Position numbers and translations under genes: made by a program. A stretch of DNA of 64,000 nt from Berghia stephanieae (taxonomy: Eukaryota > Mollusca > Gastropoda > Nudibranchia > Aeolidiidae). The notes beneath the pieces are model-generated. The model saw nothing but the letters and a program-made list of their open reading frames with translations, made no database searches and had not been told where the DNA came from. Below are positions 33,493-46,095 of this stretch, piece by piece. Within the stretch, counting starts at the first letter, position 1, and every line of letters starts with the position of its first letter. The stretch lies in the NCBI GenBank assembly GCA_034508935.3, contig CM067449.1:40662573-40726572 (forward strand). Direction: 5' to 3'.

Positions 33493-36400
33493 ATCTGGCG
33501 GTCGGTCAATAGAGCGAAGTTGTTTTGTGCCGCCCTATATTTTCCGTAGATTAGCATGTCAACCAAACAAAAAACTTCAATTTTAAAATTTTGATAAAAT
33601 GAAAAATTGAGCTCATATTGGTTTTTGTTTTGAATTTAATATTTGATGACTCGTGCATCGCTCCACGAATGTGGCGTCAACTCGGCACGTTTCATCTTTC
33701 CCCCGTTGCCTGCGCGGGGTGACAATGAGCGGAGGGTGTGGTGTGCCGGGGAAGTTTTTTTTTGTTTATATGAGCCAGTCTTCGTTTGGCCGTCCTGTCC
33801 TTATCCTATACTCTGTTGTCCCTTGAAGAAAGTTAGTTACCACTCCCCAATCTCCCTCCACCCTCCCTCCCCAACTAACTATGGTCTTTCACTGCTAAAA
33901 TAATTAGGGCAAGACGGCCAATCTAGCGATGCACGCCCTGAGGTCCTACTTGGGATAAATTAAAACCATATCAGTTTTATCACTGAAAGAAGGGGCTTTG
34001 CTTCACTAAGATATACGGATGAAGAGCATGGCAATTAATATATATTTTGTCATTGTTTGTTTTGCTTAAATATATATTAAATATCAAAAAGAACAGTAAA
34101 CAAAATATGCACCGAGAAGAGCCCCATGGTTCTATAATTAAAAATCCCTGACCCAACGGAGTCCTTCATCCCCACACACTCCCAACGATCACTACTCAAC
34201 TTGTATTGTGTGCATTGTCTAATAATAGTATAATTATAAAGATGTCGCTGATTGTGTGTGAAGTTAACAAGTGCTTTGCGTTTGGAATTAAATGTGGATT
34301 TTTAAATTCAATTATTCTAAAGTTGTGTGTCATACCGTTAGTATTCAGAGAAAATGTCTTATCGCTGTTGTCATTGTTTATGAAACCTCCCTGTTTTTAT
34401 CTTTGGAAAATTTCTTGAATCATTTAATTTAAAAAAGTTATTTCTGTAATTTGTAACCAATCATGAATCATGTTGATTTTTTAATTGAGAATCGATTCCG
34501 ACACTTATCCCCTCAAGAGAAAATAGTGGTGAAAGATTTAGGTCCACACAGACCAGTGAATTTTAACTTAGTTTCTAACACACCGAGGAGGCAGCGCCGA
34601 TTTAATAATGATTATTTTAAAACTGTTGAATGGCTTACTGCCAGTGAACGCCGTAAAACGCTTCATTGTTTTTATTGCTTGATTTTTGGTGATGTATGCT
34701 CTAAGTGGACAACAGGAGGATTCAGTGATATTGCGCACATCTCTCAGGTACTGAAGAAACTTTCTAAATCAAAAACCCATGTCACAAATGATGTTAAATA
34801 TAAACTTTTCAACGTTGTAGACATAAGAAATCAGTTGAAAACAGGACATGCTGCATCTGTGAGTCGTTATAATGAACAGGTGAAAGTTAACAGACAAGTT
34901 TTGTCCAAGATAATTGATGCTCTTTTGTTTTGTGGTGTACATGAAATAGCCTTAGAGGTCATGATGAAAGCACTGAATCATACAATCGTGGAGTTTTTTT
35001 AGATCTTATATCGCGAGATACTAAAAATGATCCATTGCTTGCAAATCATTTGGAGACAGCAACTGTAGCGCGCTATACGTCTAAGGAGACGCAAAACGAG
35101 CTCCTAAACTGTATGTACAATATTTATTTGGAAGAATTGAAAAGTGATATTACAAATACAAAGTTTGTTTCGGTTCAAGCAGATGAGGCCATGGATGCAG
35201 GAAAACGTACACAGTTCGTTATTATTTTAAGATTTTTAAAGGGAGGGGAACTGGTTGAAAGGTTTTTAGAATTTGTTGAAGTCAGTGATAGGACAGCTGA
35301 CGGACTAGCAACAACTCTGACGGAGGCTCTTGAGAAACTAGATGTGAAGGAGAAATTAATTGCTCAGACATATGATGGAGCAGCTGTGATGTCTGGCCGA
35401 CTTTCTGGGGTTCAGGCTAAGCTCAAAGAAACATTTCCGAACGCTGTTTTTACTCATTGTTACGCACACCAGTTAGATTTAGTATTAAAACAAGCGTGTT
35501 CACGTATTACAGGTTGTAAAATTTTCTTTGCAAACATTATAGCATTTCCACTTTTTTTTCTCTCATTCTTCAAAACGAGTCGACGCCTTCCGTCAATTTT
35601 GCCAACGCGCCCTACCCACGCCCTCAGAGACTCGCTGGAATTTCCAATCCCGTCTTATTGATAGTATAGCGGCACAGAAGGAGGAAATTATCAGCCTTTA
35701 TGAGAAAATATTAGACGAAGATTGATACAACTCAAAAAGCATCTGGCCTTTTAAACATTTTAACACATGAAACATTCGTTTTTTTCCTCAATGTTTTCAA
35801 CAAAATCTTTATGAAAGTTGGCATATTATTTGGAATACTCCAGAGACGCTCACTTGATTCGCACTTGTGTGAAAGGGCAATAAACACATTTCAGGATGCA
35901 GTTTCTTCCATTAGGATGGAAATCAGTTCATATTTACCAGAAGAGCAACATCAAGCTAAAAGAAGAAGAGATGACAGAAGTGAAAATAAGTTGGCAGCGA
36001 CAATCATGCGACATAATAGCAAATCAAATTACCGATAGGTTTAGTCAGCATAACGCAGTCATTTCATTTAACCTCCTCAATGTAGAAAATTTCCCGACCT
36101 TCGTTAATTCCTTTCCCACAAATTTAATATCAGAAGCAGTAACATATTACCCAATTCTTCATAAACCTAAACTGACGACAGAATTAGAAGTTCTGTATTC
36201 AAATAATACCTTTACTCATTGCGAATCAAAGATCGAGTTGTACCGATTGATATGCACCTCTGAATTAGGAACAACATTCGTTGAAGTCACGAAATTTTTG
36301 GAGATAGCGCTTACCACACCAATGACAACAGCGGAGGCAGAAAGATCGTTTAGTACTCTGAAAAGGATTAAAACAGCTTCACGTGCCACAATGGGCCAAG

Positions 36401-36591
36401 ATCGTCTCAATGCTCTGACCTGCATCACAATCCATAAGGATACGATAGGATCCATTAACAACTTCATGAATCGAGTCATAGATTATTTGGCCTTACAAAA
36501 CGATCGACGAATGGACCTCTTGTACAAATAGTACACGCCATTGACGTGAGTAAGTCTCGTTAATAAAGACAAGCAATTGCAATACCCCCCT

Positions 36592-36644
<53 letters not shown>

Positions 36645-36742
36645 AAGTAGGTCAAATTTAGTTAAATTAACTAGACCAATAAAATTTGATACTGTAATTC
36701 GGATTTGTGCCGCCTTAAATACAATGTGACCAACCGCCCCTG
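33493..36742 (+). mobile_element. hAT DNA transposon, structurally complete, 3.25 kb
   Basis: A perfect 8 bp duplication AATGATGG flanks it (33485-33492 and 36743-36750), the hallmark length for hAT. The right terminus in complement is CAGGGGCGGTTGGTCAC. The left is ATCTGGCGGTCGGTCA, an imperfect inverted match. 'Tttgtgccgcc' occurs near both ends in direct orientation. Inside lies one transposase gene region. A (CA)n array occupies 36588-36640. Confidence 0.9.
34463..36531 (+). pseudogene. hAT transposase pseudogene, ZMYM1-like
   Basis: About 690 codons, the usual length. The N-terminus has a TTF-type zinc finger (TLHCFYCLIFGDVCSKW). Next comes a DUF4371/RNase-H-like part with VQADEAMDAGKRTQFVIILR and AQTYDGAAVMSG, then FTHCYAHQLDLVLKQACSR. 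The C-terminal hAT dimerisation region reads TTPMTTAEAERSFSTLKRIK and DRLNALTCITIHKD. The start Met at 34463 precedes the zinc finger by about 50 residues. Four frameshifts break it (near 34953, in a T run near 35555, near 35723 and near 35965). Between them the frames are clean, so decay is modest. Host proteins annotated zinc finger MYM-type 1-like share this layout, but the intact element ends argue for a transposon rather than a domesticated gene. Confidence 0.9.
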
Positions 36743-36795
36743 AATGATGGTATCACTCAACTCAGAAGCGTTAAGTGATTATATCTGAGAGTTTA

Positions 36796-36796
<1 letters not shown>

Positions 36797-36845
<49 letters not shown>

Positions 36846-36947
36846 TATATTATTATTATTATTATATTATTATTTTATTTTTTTTAGTTATTTTAAAAAA
36901 ATTTTATTATCATTATTGTTATAATTATTATAATTATTATTATCATT

Positions 36948-36988
<41 letters not shown>

Positions 36989-37001
36989 ATCATCATCATC
37001 A

Positions 37002-37040
<39 letters not shown>

Positions 37041-37045
37041 TAATG
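36797..37045. repeat. (ATT)n then (ATC)n microsatellite
   Basis: ATT block to about 36870, T-rich spacer, then CAT/ATC block from about 36944. Confidence 0.95.
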
Positions 37046-37162
37046 TTATTATTATTATAAAACATAATAGTAATAACAAATCCAATTGTGAGCACAACTG
37101 GTGAGCATTTTCTAAATCTCTTATCATCAATAGTAAACACATGAAGTCGTTTTGCGCTGTCA

Positions 37163-37355
37163 CGTGAGATTCCATCCCCTCACTGTACTGAGGTGTAAAA
37201 TGAGGACCTGGCCGTTGACAGCGTTGTCTCTGTCCGAAAATATTGTAATATCGCCTAACAGGCGTCATGTCCCGTCCTACATGTTAAGTGTTGCTGTTGG
37301 ACAGGGACCCTTTGTAAAGCACTTTGAGCACATTTGGTGGATATTGCGATATTAA
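37163..37355 (+). mobile_element. S1 SINE body, head missing
   Basis: Starts at 'tcacgtgagattccatcccc' and carries 'gaggtgtaaaatgaggacct', 'cctaacaggcgtcatgtccc' and 'gcactttgagcacatttgg'. The 3' half is complete and the 5' tRNA-like part is lost. Confidence 0.7.
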
Positions 37356-37639
37356 GGTGACCGATACCTATGTATTTCATGGAGGAATACAAAGGGGGGG
37401 GGGGGGAACCCGATCTGTTAAGGTGAGTGAAGGCCTTCTATATAACTAAGGGCTTGGGAGAGTTTCATTTAATCAAGGGACATAACTATGTTAATGAGCA
37501 AAACCTGAAATGTCTCTTTCTGGTCATGTCCTCTATAAAATTAGGGATTAGCGTCTGGTTTCATCTCCCACATAACATCATTTTCGATGTGTCACTGTTG
37601 ATGTACACTCATTATAAAGCTCTGACACAATACAAGATT

Positions 37640-37830
37640 TAAAAACATGTCAAAAAATCAGTTTTCTTTGACTGTGGATTGAACCAAATATCTCCTCATT
37701 TCCTGTTAACGTTCAACCATTATAAAGAGTAAGAAAAATGTCATAAAATCAGTTTTCTTGGACTGTGGATTGAACCACATGTCTCCCGATTTCCTGTTAG
37801 ACGTTCGACCATTACACCACGATCTATCGT
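37640..37830 (-). mobile_element. S4 tRNA-derived SINE head, two tandem copies
   Basis: In complement each copy has 'gtggtgtaatggtcgaacgt' (A box) and 'catgtggttcaatccac' (B box). Copies lie at about 37646-37720 and 37740-37822 with the same flank 'gtcataaaatcagttttctt'. The second is better preserved. Confidence 0.6.
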
Positions 37831-37909
37831 GACCTCTGGACTTATAAATGCTCTAGTTCTTTGGATTTTTAAAATTTTCGTTTCTTTTTTATTTTACTAA
37901 TTTTCCTTT

Positions 37910-38175
37910 TTGGGGGTCCCGATAGCTAATTTGGTAGAACACTCGCTTCACAAGCAAAGGGACCGAGATCGATCCCGGATGCAGTTGTGATTTTATTTCT
38001 GCCCCCTCCCACTGTCCACCCAGCAGTGATTGGGTAGCTAGGTTTGATAGATCTGACCGGAGTACTTTGTTATAGGCTAGCGTCCAAAGGGGAACAAGCA
38101 ATTGCTATTCTCTGTTTCACGCTATAGAATCACGATTATCTCCGGCTCCATGCGCCCAATGTCTTTAAAAGACTA
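37910..38175 (+). mobile_element. S3 tRNA-derived SINE
   Basis: Head 'agctaatttggtagaacact' and 'gaccgagatcgatcccgg'. The body contains 'tagctaggtttgatagatc', 'ttcacgctatagaatcacg' and 'ccggctccatgcgcccaatg'. The tRNA-like acceptor stem does not close, so it is not a tRNA gene. Confidence 0.75.
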
Positions 38176-38319
38176 CTTTTTGTGTCCATTTTGGCATTAT
38201 ATTCAGTCTGTGAATCTTGATTATCACAAAGATATTCAATCCTGGGTCCAATTTAGAGGACACAATCATTGAAACTCGAGGTCAAAATTTAAAGTGTGTA
38301 AATGTTAATTTTGTTGTGA

Positions 38320-38690
38320 TGACCGAGGCAGCAGCAGCCTCTTATGGTTTTAACACTGCTATGTTATGACGATCGACCCAATCAGCAAAGTTCGGTCCGC
38401 ATTCGTGCACCGTCGCGAACCCGCTCGTAGCATCGTCACAACACACCGTTCGACTAGACGCTTTGCTGTTTCCGGTTCTTGCCCACATCGGGTACATGTT
38501 GGACAGGTGGAAAGTCCCCACTGATGAAGCACACTTGCTGTGAGGCAGCTCCTTCGAGATATACCTGATAGGTAAGGCTGCGGTCCATCGTCACCCCAAA
38601 ATATTTTGGATGCGGCTCATATTGGAGTGGCTGGTCCCCGACGAGGACATTCAGTTTGCGGATGTGCCATGCACTGCATAAGTGGAATGC
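38320..38690 (-). pseudogene. LINE ORF2 C-terminal fragment (Jockey/I-like)
   Basis: The minus strand reads LNVLVGDQPLQYEPHPKYFG then VTMDRSLTYQ, the thumb region of Jockey/I-type reverse transcriptases. After a deletion or frame change it reads LSTCPTCTRCGQEPETAKRL then VERC, a C-terminal Cys-His knuckle. The rest of the element is absent. Confidence 0.7.
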
Positions 38691-38764
38691 AGAATGTTAT
38701 TGTTATAATACAAAGTCTGTACGGATAGTTTAATGTATTGCCACTTGTTTTAATTCATAGGATA

Positions 38765-39050
38765 AAGAAGGAACAAAGCTGACGTCACTCATCTCTTCAC
38801 TATTGTTATTAGCCAGCCATTTTTTTTGAGAGTATTATCAGTATATTATAACAATCAGACTATAAACGTTCAAGGCTACACATAGTTTGTGTGATGGTCC
38901 ATTATATTTCCGGATAGCAACATTGTGATTTTCTTAGCCAAGCGCAGAGCATATATAAATATTCAAAGTTATACATAGTTTTATGCATTGTTACTTTATA
39001 TTCGGCTGGCGGATGTTATGAATCTTTGGTCTAAACACGTAGCATTGGCT
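38765..39050 (-). mobile_element. Two diverged M1 MITE copies
   Basis: A minus copy at 38765-38958 with TGACGTCA retained ('gctgacgtcactcatc') and a second, partial and older copy at 38959-39050 ('attcggctggcggatgttat'). Confidence 0.7.
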
Positions 39051-39054
39051 GTTA

Positions 39055-39063
39055 TTACTCTCC

Positions 39064-39096
<33 letters not shown>

Positions 39097-39130
39097 CCTC
39101 TCTCTCTCCCCTCTCTATCTCTCTCTATGC
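39055..39130. repeat. (CT)n microsatellite
   Basis: CT array with CCCT interruptions, directly left of R320 copy 2. Confidence 0.9.
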
Positions 39131-39145
39131 GGGTGGTTGGATGGG

Positions 39146-39472
39146 AGCATCACCCTTGAATCGTATACCTATGATGTTCGCATGGGTTTACGATCCGATA
39201 GTGATGTCGTTTCTTCTTCTCTTTACTGGCCTATCCTGCTTCTTTGGTTTGTGATTGTATTTTTGACAGGGGATATTTTTTTTTTCTGTAAATCTTCTGC
39301 CTGTTTGTTCTTGGTTATTTATAACTTAGCTTATGATATCTTTAGGTTATGATTTTGATTTACATTTGTACTATTTTTGTTAGATTGCTTGTTTTTTTTT
39401 TTTTTTTGTTTCAGCGGTCTCTCATATAACCTCAATTGTGTTGGAAGAGACCTAAAGCAACAAACAAACAAA
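39146..39472 (-). mobile_element. R320 interspersed repeat, copy 2
   Basis: Reverse complement of 24776-25096 with few differences. CT arrays border it on both sides here. A 71-codon frame over it (from 39137) is hydrophobic but disrupted in the other copy, and is not accepted as coding. Confidence 0.75.
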
Positions 39473-39484
39473 ACAAACAAAAAA

Positions 39485-39574
39485 TATCTCTCTCTATCTC
39501 TCTCCCTCTCTCTCTCAATCTCTCTCCCTCTCTCTCCCTCTCTATCTCTCTCCCTCTCTCTCTCCCCCTCTCTA

Positions 39575-39606
<32 letters not shown>
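39485..39606. repeat. (CT)n microsatellite
   Basis: CT/CCCT/ATCT array. Confidence 0.9.
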
Positions 39607-39607
<1 letters not shown>

Positions 39608-39973
39608 GCCAGACGAAGGGTGTCGTTTTAAGTGGATCCTGACTCTGTCACTGATCTCGTCACTTGTTATTTTCTTTATCATCTGGCACTCCTACATGCC
39701 CTATTTATCTCCTCATTATTGATACAAGTGCCCACTCAACACCTATTTCTAAATATTATTTTACACAATGCAGGGGTATTCCATGTGTGTCCTATATGTT
39801 ACCATGTCTAGTTTCACACAGAGGAGCCAAAATAGCTTGATTTGCTCGCCCAGTATAAAGAGTTCGCGCGGTTTGTTAACCATCCCCGTTGTGATTCCCG
39901 CATTAGTCGAGAGTAGAGGTGCGCATGATTGATAATACGTTTGCAACCAAATGGATAGCACAGTCGATTGTGT

Positions 39974-39978
<5 letters not shown>
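39607..39978. other. Unassigned sequence
   Basis: Nothing recognised. Confidence 0.4.
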
Positions 39979-40037
<59 letters not shown>

Positions 40038-40114
40038 CTCTTCTTTTGTCTTCTCTTCTCTTTCTCGCTATTTAACTGTCTCTTCCCTGCTCTCTATCTC
40101 TTACTCTCTTTCTC

Positions 40115-40200
<86 letters not shown>
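39979..40200. repeat. (CT)n and (TA)n microsatellites
   Basis: CT array to about 40035, CT-rich spacer, then a TA array at 40118-40199. Confidence 0.95.
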
Positions 40201-40201
<1 letters not shown>

Positions 40202-40204
40202 TGT

Positions 40205-40730
40205 GTGTGTATGTGTAAAAAAACACTGGTTTGTTTTATTGATATCTAAGGGGGATGCGATCGAGTAAATGCTTATGTTGACAGTCTCTTTTGTGTTATC
40301 TCCCTTTTATAACACGTTCCTCTAATGTTGAAATTCTTACTGTGTTTGAGGAAATTAAAAAAAAATTGACCGTTTAGAATTCATTTAGGGGAAACAAATG
40401 ATGGTCAAGTAAGAAAATACAAGTATAGAGCTTGGAATTAACGGTGTATGAATTTGTAAGTTCTAAGTTCAAACCCATATATTATGCTTTGAAACTGATT
40501 TGTCAATACATACTTTGTACAAGCAGAAACATTGTAGAAAATGAAAGACAAAATCCCTTTTTATTTCAATAATCAGATTAATATTTTATTCCTAATATTT
40601 ACGCTCCAAAAATGTAAATTATAAGTTTCCCAAATTCCTTGTAGACGTCTAATGCTTTATTTCCATTTTAAAATGTCCGATTTCAATCAATTAACCCTGA
40701 AAGAAAAGATGGGAAAATATCCATGAAGTG
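40205..40730. other. Unassigned sequence
   Basis: No repeat or gene recognised. Confidence 0.4.
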
Positions 40731-40731
<1 letters not shown>

Positions 40732-40815
<84 letters not shown>

Positions 40816-40862
40816 TATTATTATTATTATCATTATTATTATTAATATTATTATTATTATCA
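40732..40862. repeat. (ATT)n microsatellite
   Basis: ATT array with slips, followed by CT-rich sequence to about 40995. Confidence 0.95.
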
Positions 40863-40995
40863 TCTCTTTCTATTCTCGTTCCCTCTCTCTTTATCATTAT
40901 ATATCTCTCTGTCCATCTTCTGCTCTCTATTTCAATTTTTCTCTCTTTCTCTTTTGCTTTCTATTTCTCTTATTCATTTTCTCTGTCTCCCTCAA

Positions 40996-41418
40996 GGAAA
41001 TCGCGGCACTTGCGGCCGCAACGCGGCCGCTATTGTTCGCCGTTACCGCCCCGGGACCGCAATTTTGACAATTGCCGCAATTTTTGGCATTTTTCCATGT
41101 TCTGGACTCACATATAATCATATAATGCTAATCCTGGTGGCATCCCCTGTATATACCAGGTATATTATTTCTTTTCTGTGTATGCAATGTCAATATCAAT
41201 GTAATTTATGGACACAATACTGTATAATACATACCACCTAAAATTGGTGGACTGTGCTTGTCATAGAATTAAAGCAAGAATAAATTATTGTGCGCTGTTT
41301 GTTGAAAACAATATCTTAAATTTGCAATTTTTCCTTGCAATTTTTGCATTTTTTGCATGCAATTTTTGGAATTTTGGGTGCAATTTTTGGGTTTTCATTT
41401 GCAATTTTCCGCGGGGAC

Positions 41419-41420
<2 letters not shown>
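40996..41420. other. Unassigned, with a TTGCAATTTTT-rich stretch
   Basis: GC-rich block 41000-41065 including two NotI-type GCGGCCGC sites. 'Gcaatttttg' motifs recur at 41322-41410. No gene supported. Confidence 0.4.
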
Positions 41421-41485
<65 letters not shown>

Positions 41486-41571
41486 CCTCTCTCTCTCTCT
41501 AGTTCTATCTCTCTATCGGATATTCTCTCTCTCTCACTATCACTCTCTTTCTAATTCTATCTCTCTATCGG

Positions 41572-41628
<57 letters not shown>

Positions 41629-41727
41629 TTTCTCTATCTATCTGTCTCACTTTCCTTATTTCTGTCTTTTTTCTGACTCTTCTATCTCTCTCTCTTCCTT
41701 TTTTTCTTTGTCTCACTCTCTCTCTCT

Positions 41728-41824
<97 letters not shown>

Positions 41825-41878
41825 AATATATATAGCTATATTTTTATCTCTCGTTCTATGGTATATCCCCCTATCTTT

Positions 41879-41935
<57 letters not shown>

Positions 41936-42115
41936 CTTTCTTTTACCATTGTTCTGTCTCTCACTCTCTCCCTTCATCTCTTTCACTCATCTTTCTCTCT
42001 TTCGATCACTCTCTATCTTTTTTTTTTATCTCTCTCATTGTTACTCTCTCACTCTCACTCTCTCTCTCTCCATCTCTCTTCTCTCTCTCTCTCTCTCTCT
42101 CCCTCTCTCTCTTTT
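41421..42115. repeat. CT-rich microsatellite field with (TA)n
   Basis: Several CT arrays (41421-41480, 41575-41620, 41716-41770, 41880-41930, 42058-42110) with an embedded TA array at 41771-41830. Confidence 0.9.
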
Positions 42116-42249
42116 AATATATACCCTTCTCTCTTTATTTACCTCTGTTAATCGATTATACATCTAACGATTCCACAGAATCGGAAGTTTGGTCACAAAA
42201 CCATGCGCATTTGGCCTTACAAACAGACCACTGAAAAAAACATAAAGAG

Positions 42250-45200
42250 TTAAATAGAAGCTCTACGATTTTTGTTATTTTTATATAACTTACATTGTTT
42301 TATAATTTGAATTCTATACCTGTACTTGATAATATATGATATGAAATGATATGAATTTTAATGGGCTAAAGAAGATTAGGGTCTTTAAATGTCCATGACC
42401 GGCCAAGATGTCAGACTACAAATCAATTTCAAATTTTTGCAATGTAACTTTATGTAACATTGAATTGCCAGCGGATCATTTGAAAGTGCGAGGCATATTA
42501 AACATCATAAAATCTAAGTATTACATTTGAGAAATGTCAATAACAATTGCAAACACAATAAAATGACAATTAAATAAAAATCACATTATTATTATATTTT
42601 GGGTACACTTTGTGTGAAAAATTTAGATTTGTATTAAATGTTACAACACTATAAAACAAATTATATATTTTCTTTCTCAAGAAATTTTTTTTGTTTACAT
42701 TTCATGTGTTGAATGAGGATGATCTTCTATAAATATCTATCAAAACTGTTCATTGGACTAAGATGAGTTACGAGAAAACAAAGGATTATTGTAACTGAAA
42801 CACTAGGCCACAGGGAAAAGAGTTCAAACCTTCGTCAACATTGAGAACCATTCCCATAAAAGCTGACAATAAAACACACAAGACAACATCTCACCTTGCC
42901 ATCACACAACAGAGTGTCTAAGTGCAACTGCCACAGACAAAACATAAAACTCCACCACCTACCCTGCATAACACACTTCGACAAAACCACCCAAAGACTG
43001 ACCAACTGTTGACGAGTAAGAATTGCCCAGATCGTCAAACCAGAGACGGAAAAACGCGAAGACACGGATTGATGTGTCCATTGTTGACACTGTAAATAAT
43101 TACATCGACAATACAACTCGCATAACTGAATAAATACATACCAATAGTGGAGTTTTACACTCACCAGAACTTGTCGACAATTTCTATTAAAACAATGAGT
43201 ACACATAGTAAACACTTTCCCAGTTCTGTTATCAGCAGTACAAGAAAAATACTAAGAAAAATATCTAAATGTAATTAACATAAATTGCCGATCAACTAAA
43301 ATAAACATATGCCATTTATTAACATTATACACAATGAGATACCAGATAATATTATTATTGACACTTGAATCATGGTTGGATTCGTCTATTCAGGACAATG
43401 AATATTTCCCATCATACTTCAGCATATACCACAAAGACCGCAACCTTAATTTTGGGGATCGTTTTATTACTATCAGACAGGAGTATATAAGGTCGTAATT
43501 CCAGAACTGAATGAAAAGTGTGAGATGATATGGGTCAAAATTGAAGTTAAAGATTGAAATTGAAGGTTCCAGGACACTTTGCATTTGTTCATACTATCAA
43601 GCCAATTTGGGCAACGAAGAAAGCTCGGAGCTATTCAAAAATTGTGTGATAAAAATAAACAACATCACCAATGTCATCGTCATAATAGGAGCAGATTTTA
43701 ACTTCCCAGGTTGTGACTGGAACTCTAAAACATTAAAAGGAACCATTTTGCACAGCTAGACATTGATTCTAGAGGCAATCCGCTTACTAAGCTCATAGAG
43801 GAACCAACTCGATTGAGGAACACGTTAGATTTAATGATCACCAGTAAATCCGATCTTAAAAACATTCAGGAATTCATCACATGATCTGAGACTATGATGC
43901 AGTTATCATAAAGATTGACTTGAATCCGAAACAAGAATGTCTTGACACATTAAAAAATTTCTCTCTTCATAAAAACAAACTGGAAAGTCTGGGAAATGTA
44001 ACAATATAAACATCTAAAGAGTTTTTAGATATACCTACAAAAATTAAAACATTTATAGACAGAGGAACGAGTAAACATGTACCGCATAAAATGTTTAAAA
44101 ATAAAAACAGTCTACCATGGTTCACAAAGTCAATAAGAAAGACGACAAAACAGCGTGACCGAAGTTATAAAAAGAATAAACACGCGAATGATCAATCACA
44201 GTTGGCGCCTCTTTGTGAATAAATACCGTATCTATGCTTAACTAATAAACGAAAAGATCGAAACGATGCTTTGTTTTGATACCTTTATCAATTTTTATAT
44301 ATTGAGATGAAGTGAGTAGAAAAGAGTATATATTATAATATTGATGATACAAGAGCTGCGTCAAGACTTTTCATTCTACCCTTCTACAAAGAGAAATACA
44401 CAGTTCTGAAAGGTTTTGTACAAAAGGAGTTACATCCAAATTTTGGGACTACATGGAGGACATGTTAAGCCCTGACGAGAATGGAAAGAAATTTACTGGT
44501 ATGACAAAAAATCTGGTCATATCTTATACACAGAAAATTAGACAGAAATGGGTTTTTATCAAGTAAATGATAATGAAAAGCTCGTCACAACAGCATTTCT
44601 ACAAGATCAAGCTTTGACCTTCAAACAAATTGCAAAAAACAGCATAGCTGACAGAGAAAGTAACATTAATGAAAAAAAATGACAGGGATCGATTTCTTCA
44701 GATTACCGCCCAGTGTTTCTCGCTTGAATTTAAATCAAGGTTATCGACCACAGCATTGTCAATCAGATAATACAGTACATATAGGCATGGTATCTTATAT
44801 GAAAACCAACATGGTTTTAGGTCCAGGCGCTCATGTGAAATACAATTAATCAGTTTTATTGATGACGTTTCAAAGTTTCCTGAGAAGGGCCAACAAACTC
44901 ATGTATTTATAATGTTCTTCTCCGATATCTTTGAAAATGTTGCCAACATATTTTGCCAAAGGCTTCGGTAATACGGGATAATTGCAGGCATATGGCTTAA
45001 GATCAAAAGTGAACTTTTTTACAGATGAAACAATTGCATACACAACAATATAATCTCAAGAAGGTGAAGAACGTCTGCAACACGACCTCAAGAACCATGG
45101 CTGATTTGGAACAGTGGTACTGTATTACGTTTCATACACTAAAATGCAGCTTAAATTACATGTCACAAGTTACACAACCGTATAAATACTTGATCACATA

Positions 45201-45590
45201 TCATCAGCCAAATGACAACTCTAAAGTCAGACATAAATAGGACGAGCACATCAACCTCACAACGAAAGGAAATAGGACACCGGGTTTCATTCGAATAAAT
45301 CTAAAGATTAGATCAAGAAGCCCAAAATCATTAGCTTACAAGTCATCCGTTTGACTACAAATTGAATACGCGTGTACTATTTGGAACCTACAAACAAAAC
45401 ACCTTGCTGATGAACTGGAGGCAAGACAGAGACGAGCCGATCGTTTTCTTACTGGAAATTATGAGAGCAGCATGATCTAACAACTAGAATGAAAGTCTCT
45501 CCATACTAGGAGGAAAGTGGCATAATATTCGGCCATAATATACAAGATAAAGAACAACCTGGTGAAGAAACGTGACTAAAGAGCATTTTC
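42250..45590 (+). pseudogene. Jockey/CR1-like LINE, decayed copy (right arm)
   Basis: Endonuclease part at 43541-43860 reads KIEIEGSRTLCICSYYQANL, VIVIIGADFNFPGCDWNSKT and then EEPTRLRNTLDLMITSKSD, with GADFN in place of GGDFN. Reverse transcriptase remnants follow at about 44690-45000 ('SSDYRPV', 'FRSRRSCEIQLISFIDDVSK'). The thumb/C-terminus lies at 45230-45480. Many stops and frameshifts break it and no intact frame exceeds about 75 codons. It derives from the same insertion as the left-arm copy. Confidence 0.75.
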
Positions 45591-45690
45591 CAAGGACATA
45601 ACTATAGGCCAGCCAGCCTCGAATCCAGGACCTTCCGATCAGAAACTAATTTTCATACCACAAGGCCACATAGACGTACAATGACCGAGC
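45561..45690 (-). mobile_element. Truncated S1 SINE head fused to LINE 3' end (right arm)
   Basis: Same junction as 25960-26077, in complement ('aaagagcattttccaaggac', 'tcgaatccaggaccttccg'). It shows that the LINE-SINE join predates the duplication. Confidence 0.75.
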
Positions 45691-45734
45691 GGTAAAAAAA
45701 TGCATACCTTATCGTACCTAGAATCAAGTGAGTG

Positions 45735-45850
<116 letters not shown>

Positions 45851-46095
45851 ATATGTAAAATAATATGTATATATATATAAAGCATGAAATAATCGTGTTC
45901 AACCTTTTGACAAAAGGCGGTTTTAAAATATATTTCAAATGTAATTTTGTTCAACTTCTACAATATTATTTCGAGCATTCGAGAAGATAGCAAATACTTT
46001 AAACAACATTGTCGAATGTTATTATATATTATAACCAAACTCATGTAACACATAGGATTCACGATGACTGGAAGGCCTGAATCATTGATGTAACA

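Noticed and set aside
39137-39352. 71-codon hydrophobic frame
   Set aside because: Lies in the R320 repeat, and the other copy does not preserve it.
40996-41065. CpG-island promoter
   Set aside because: Only ~65 GC-rich bases with no downstream gene or transcript feature.
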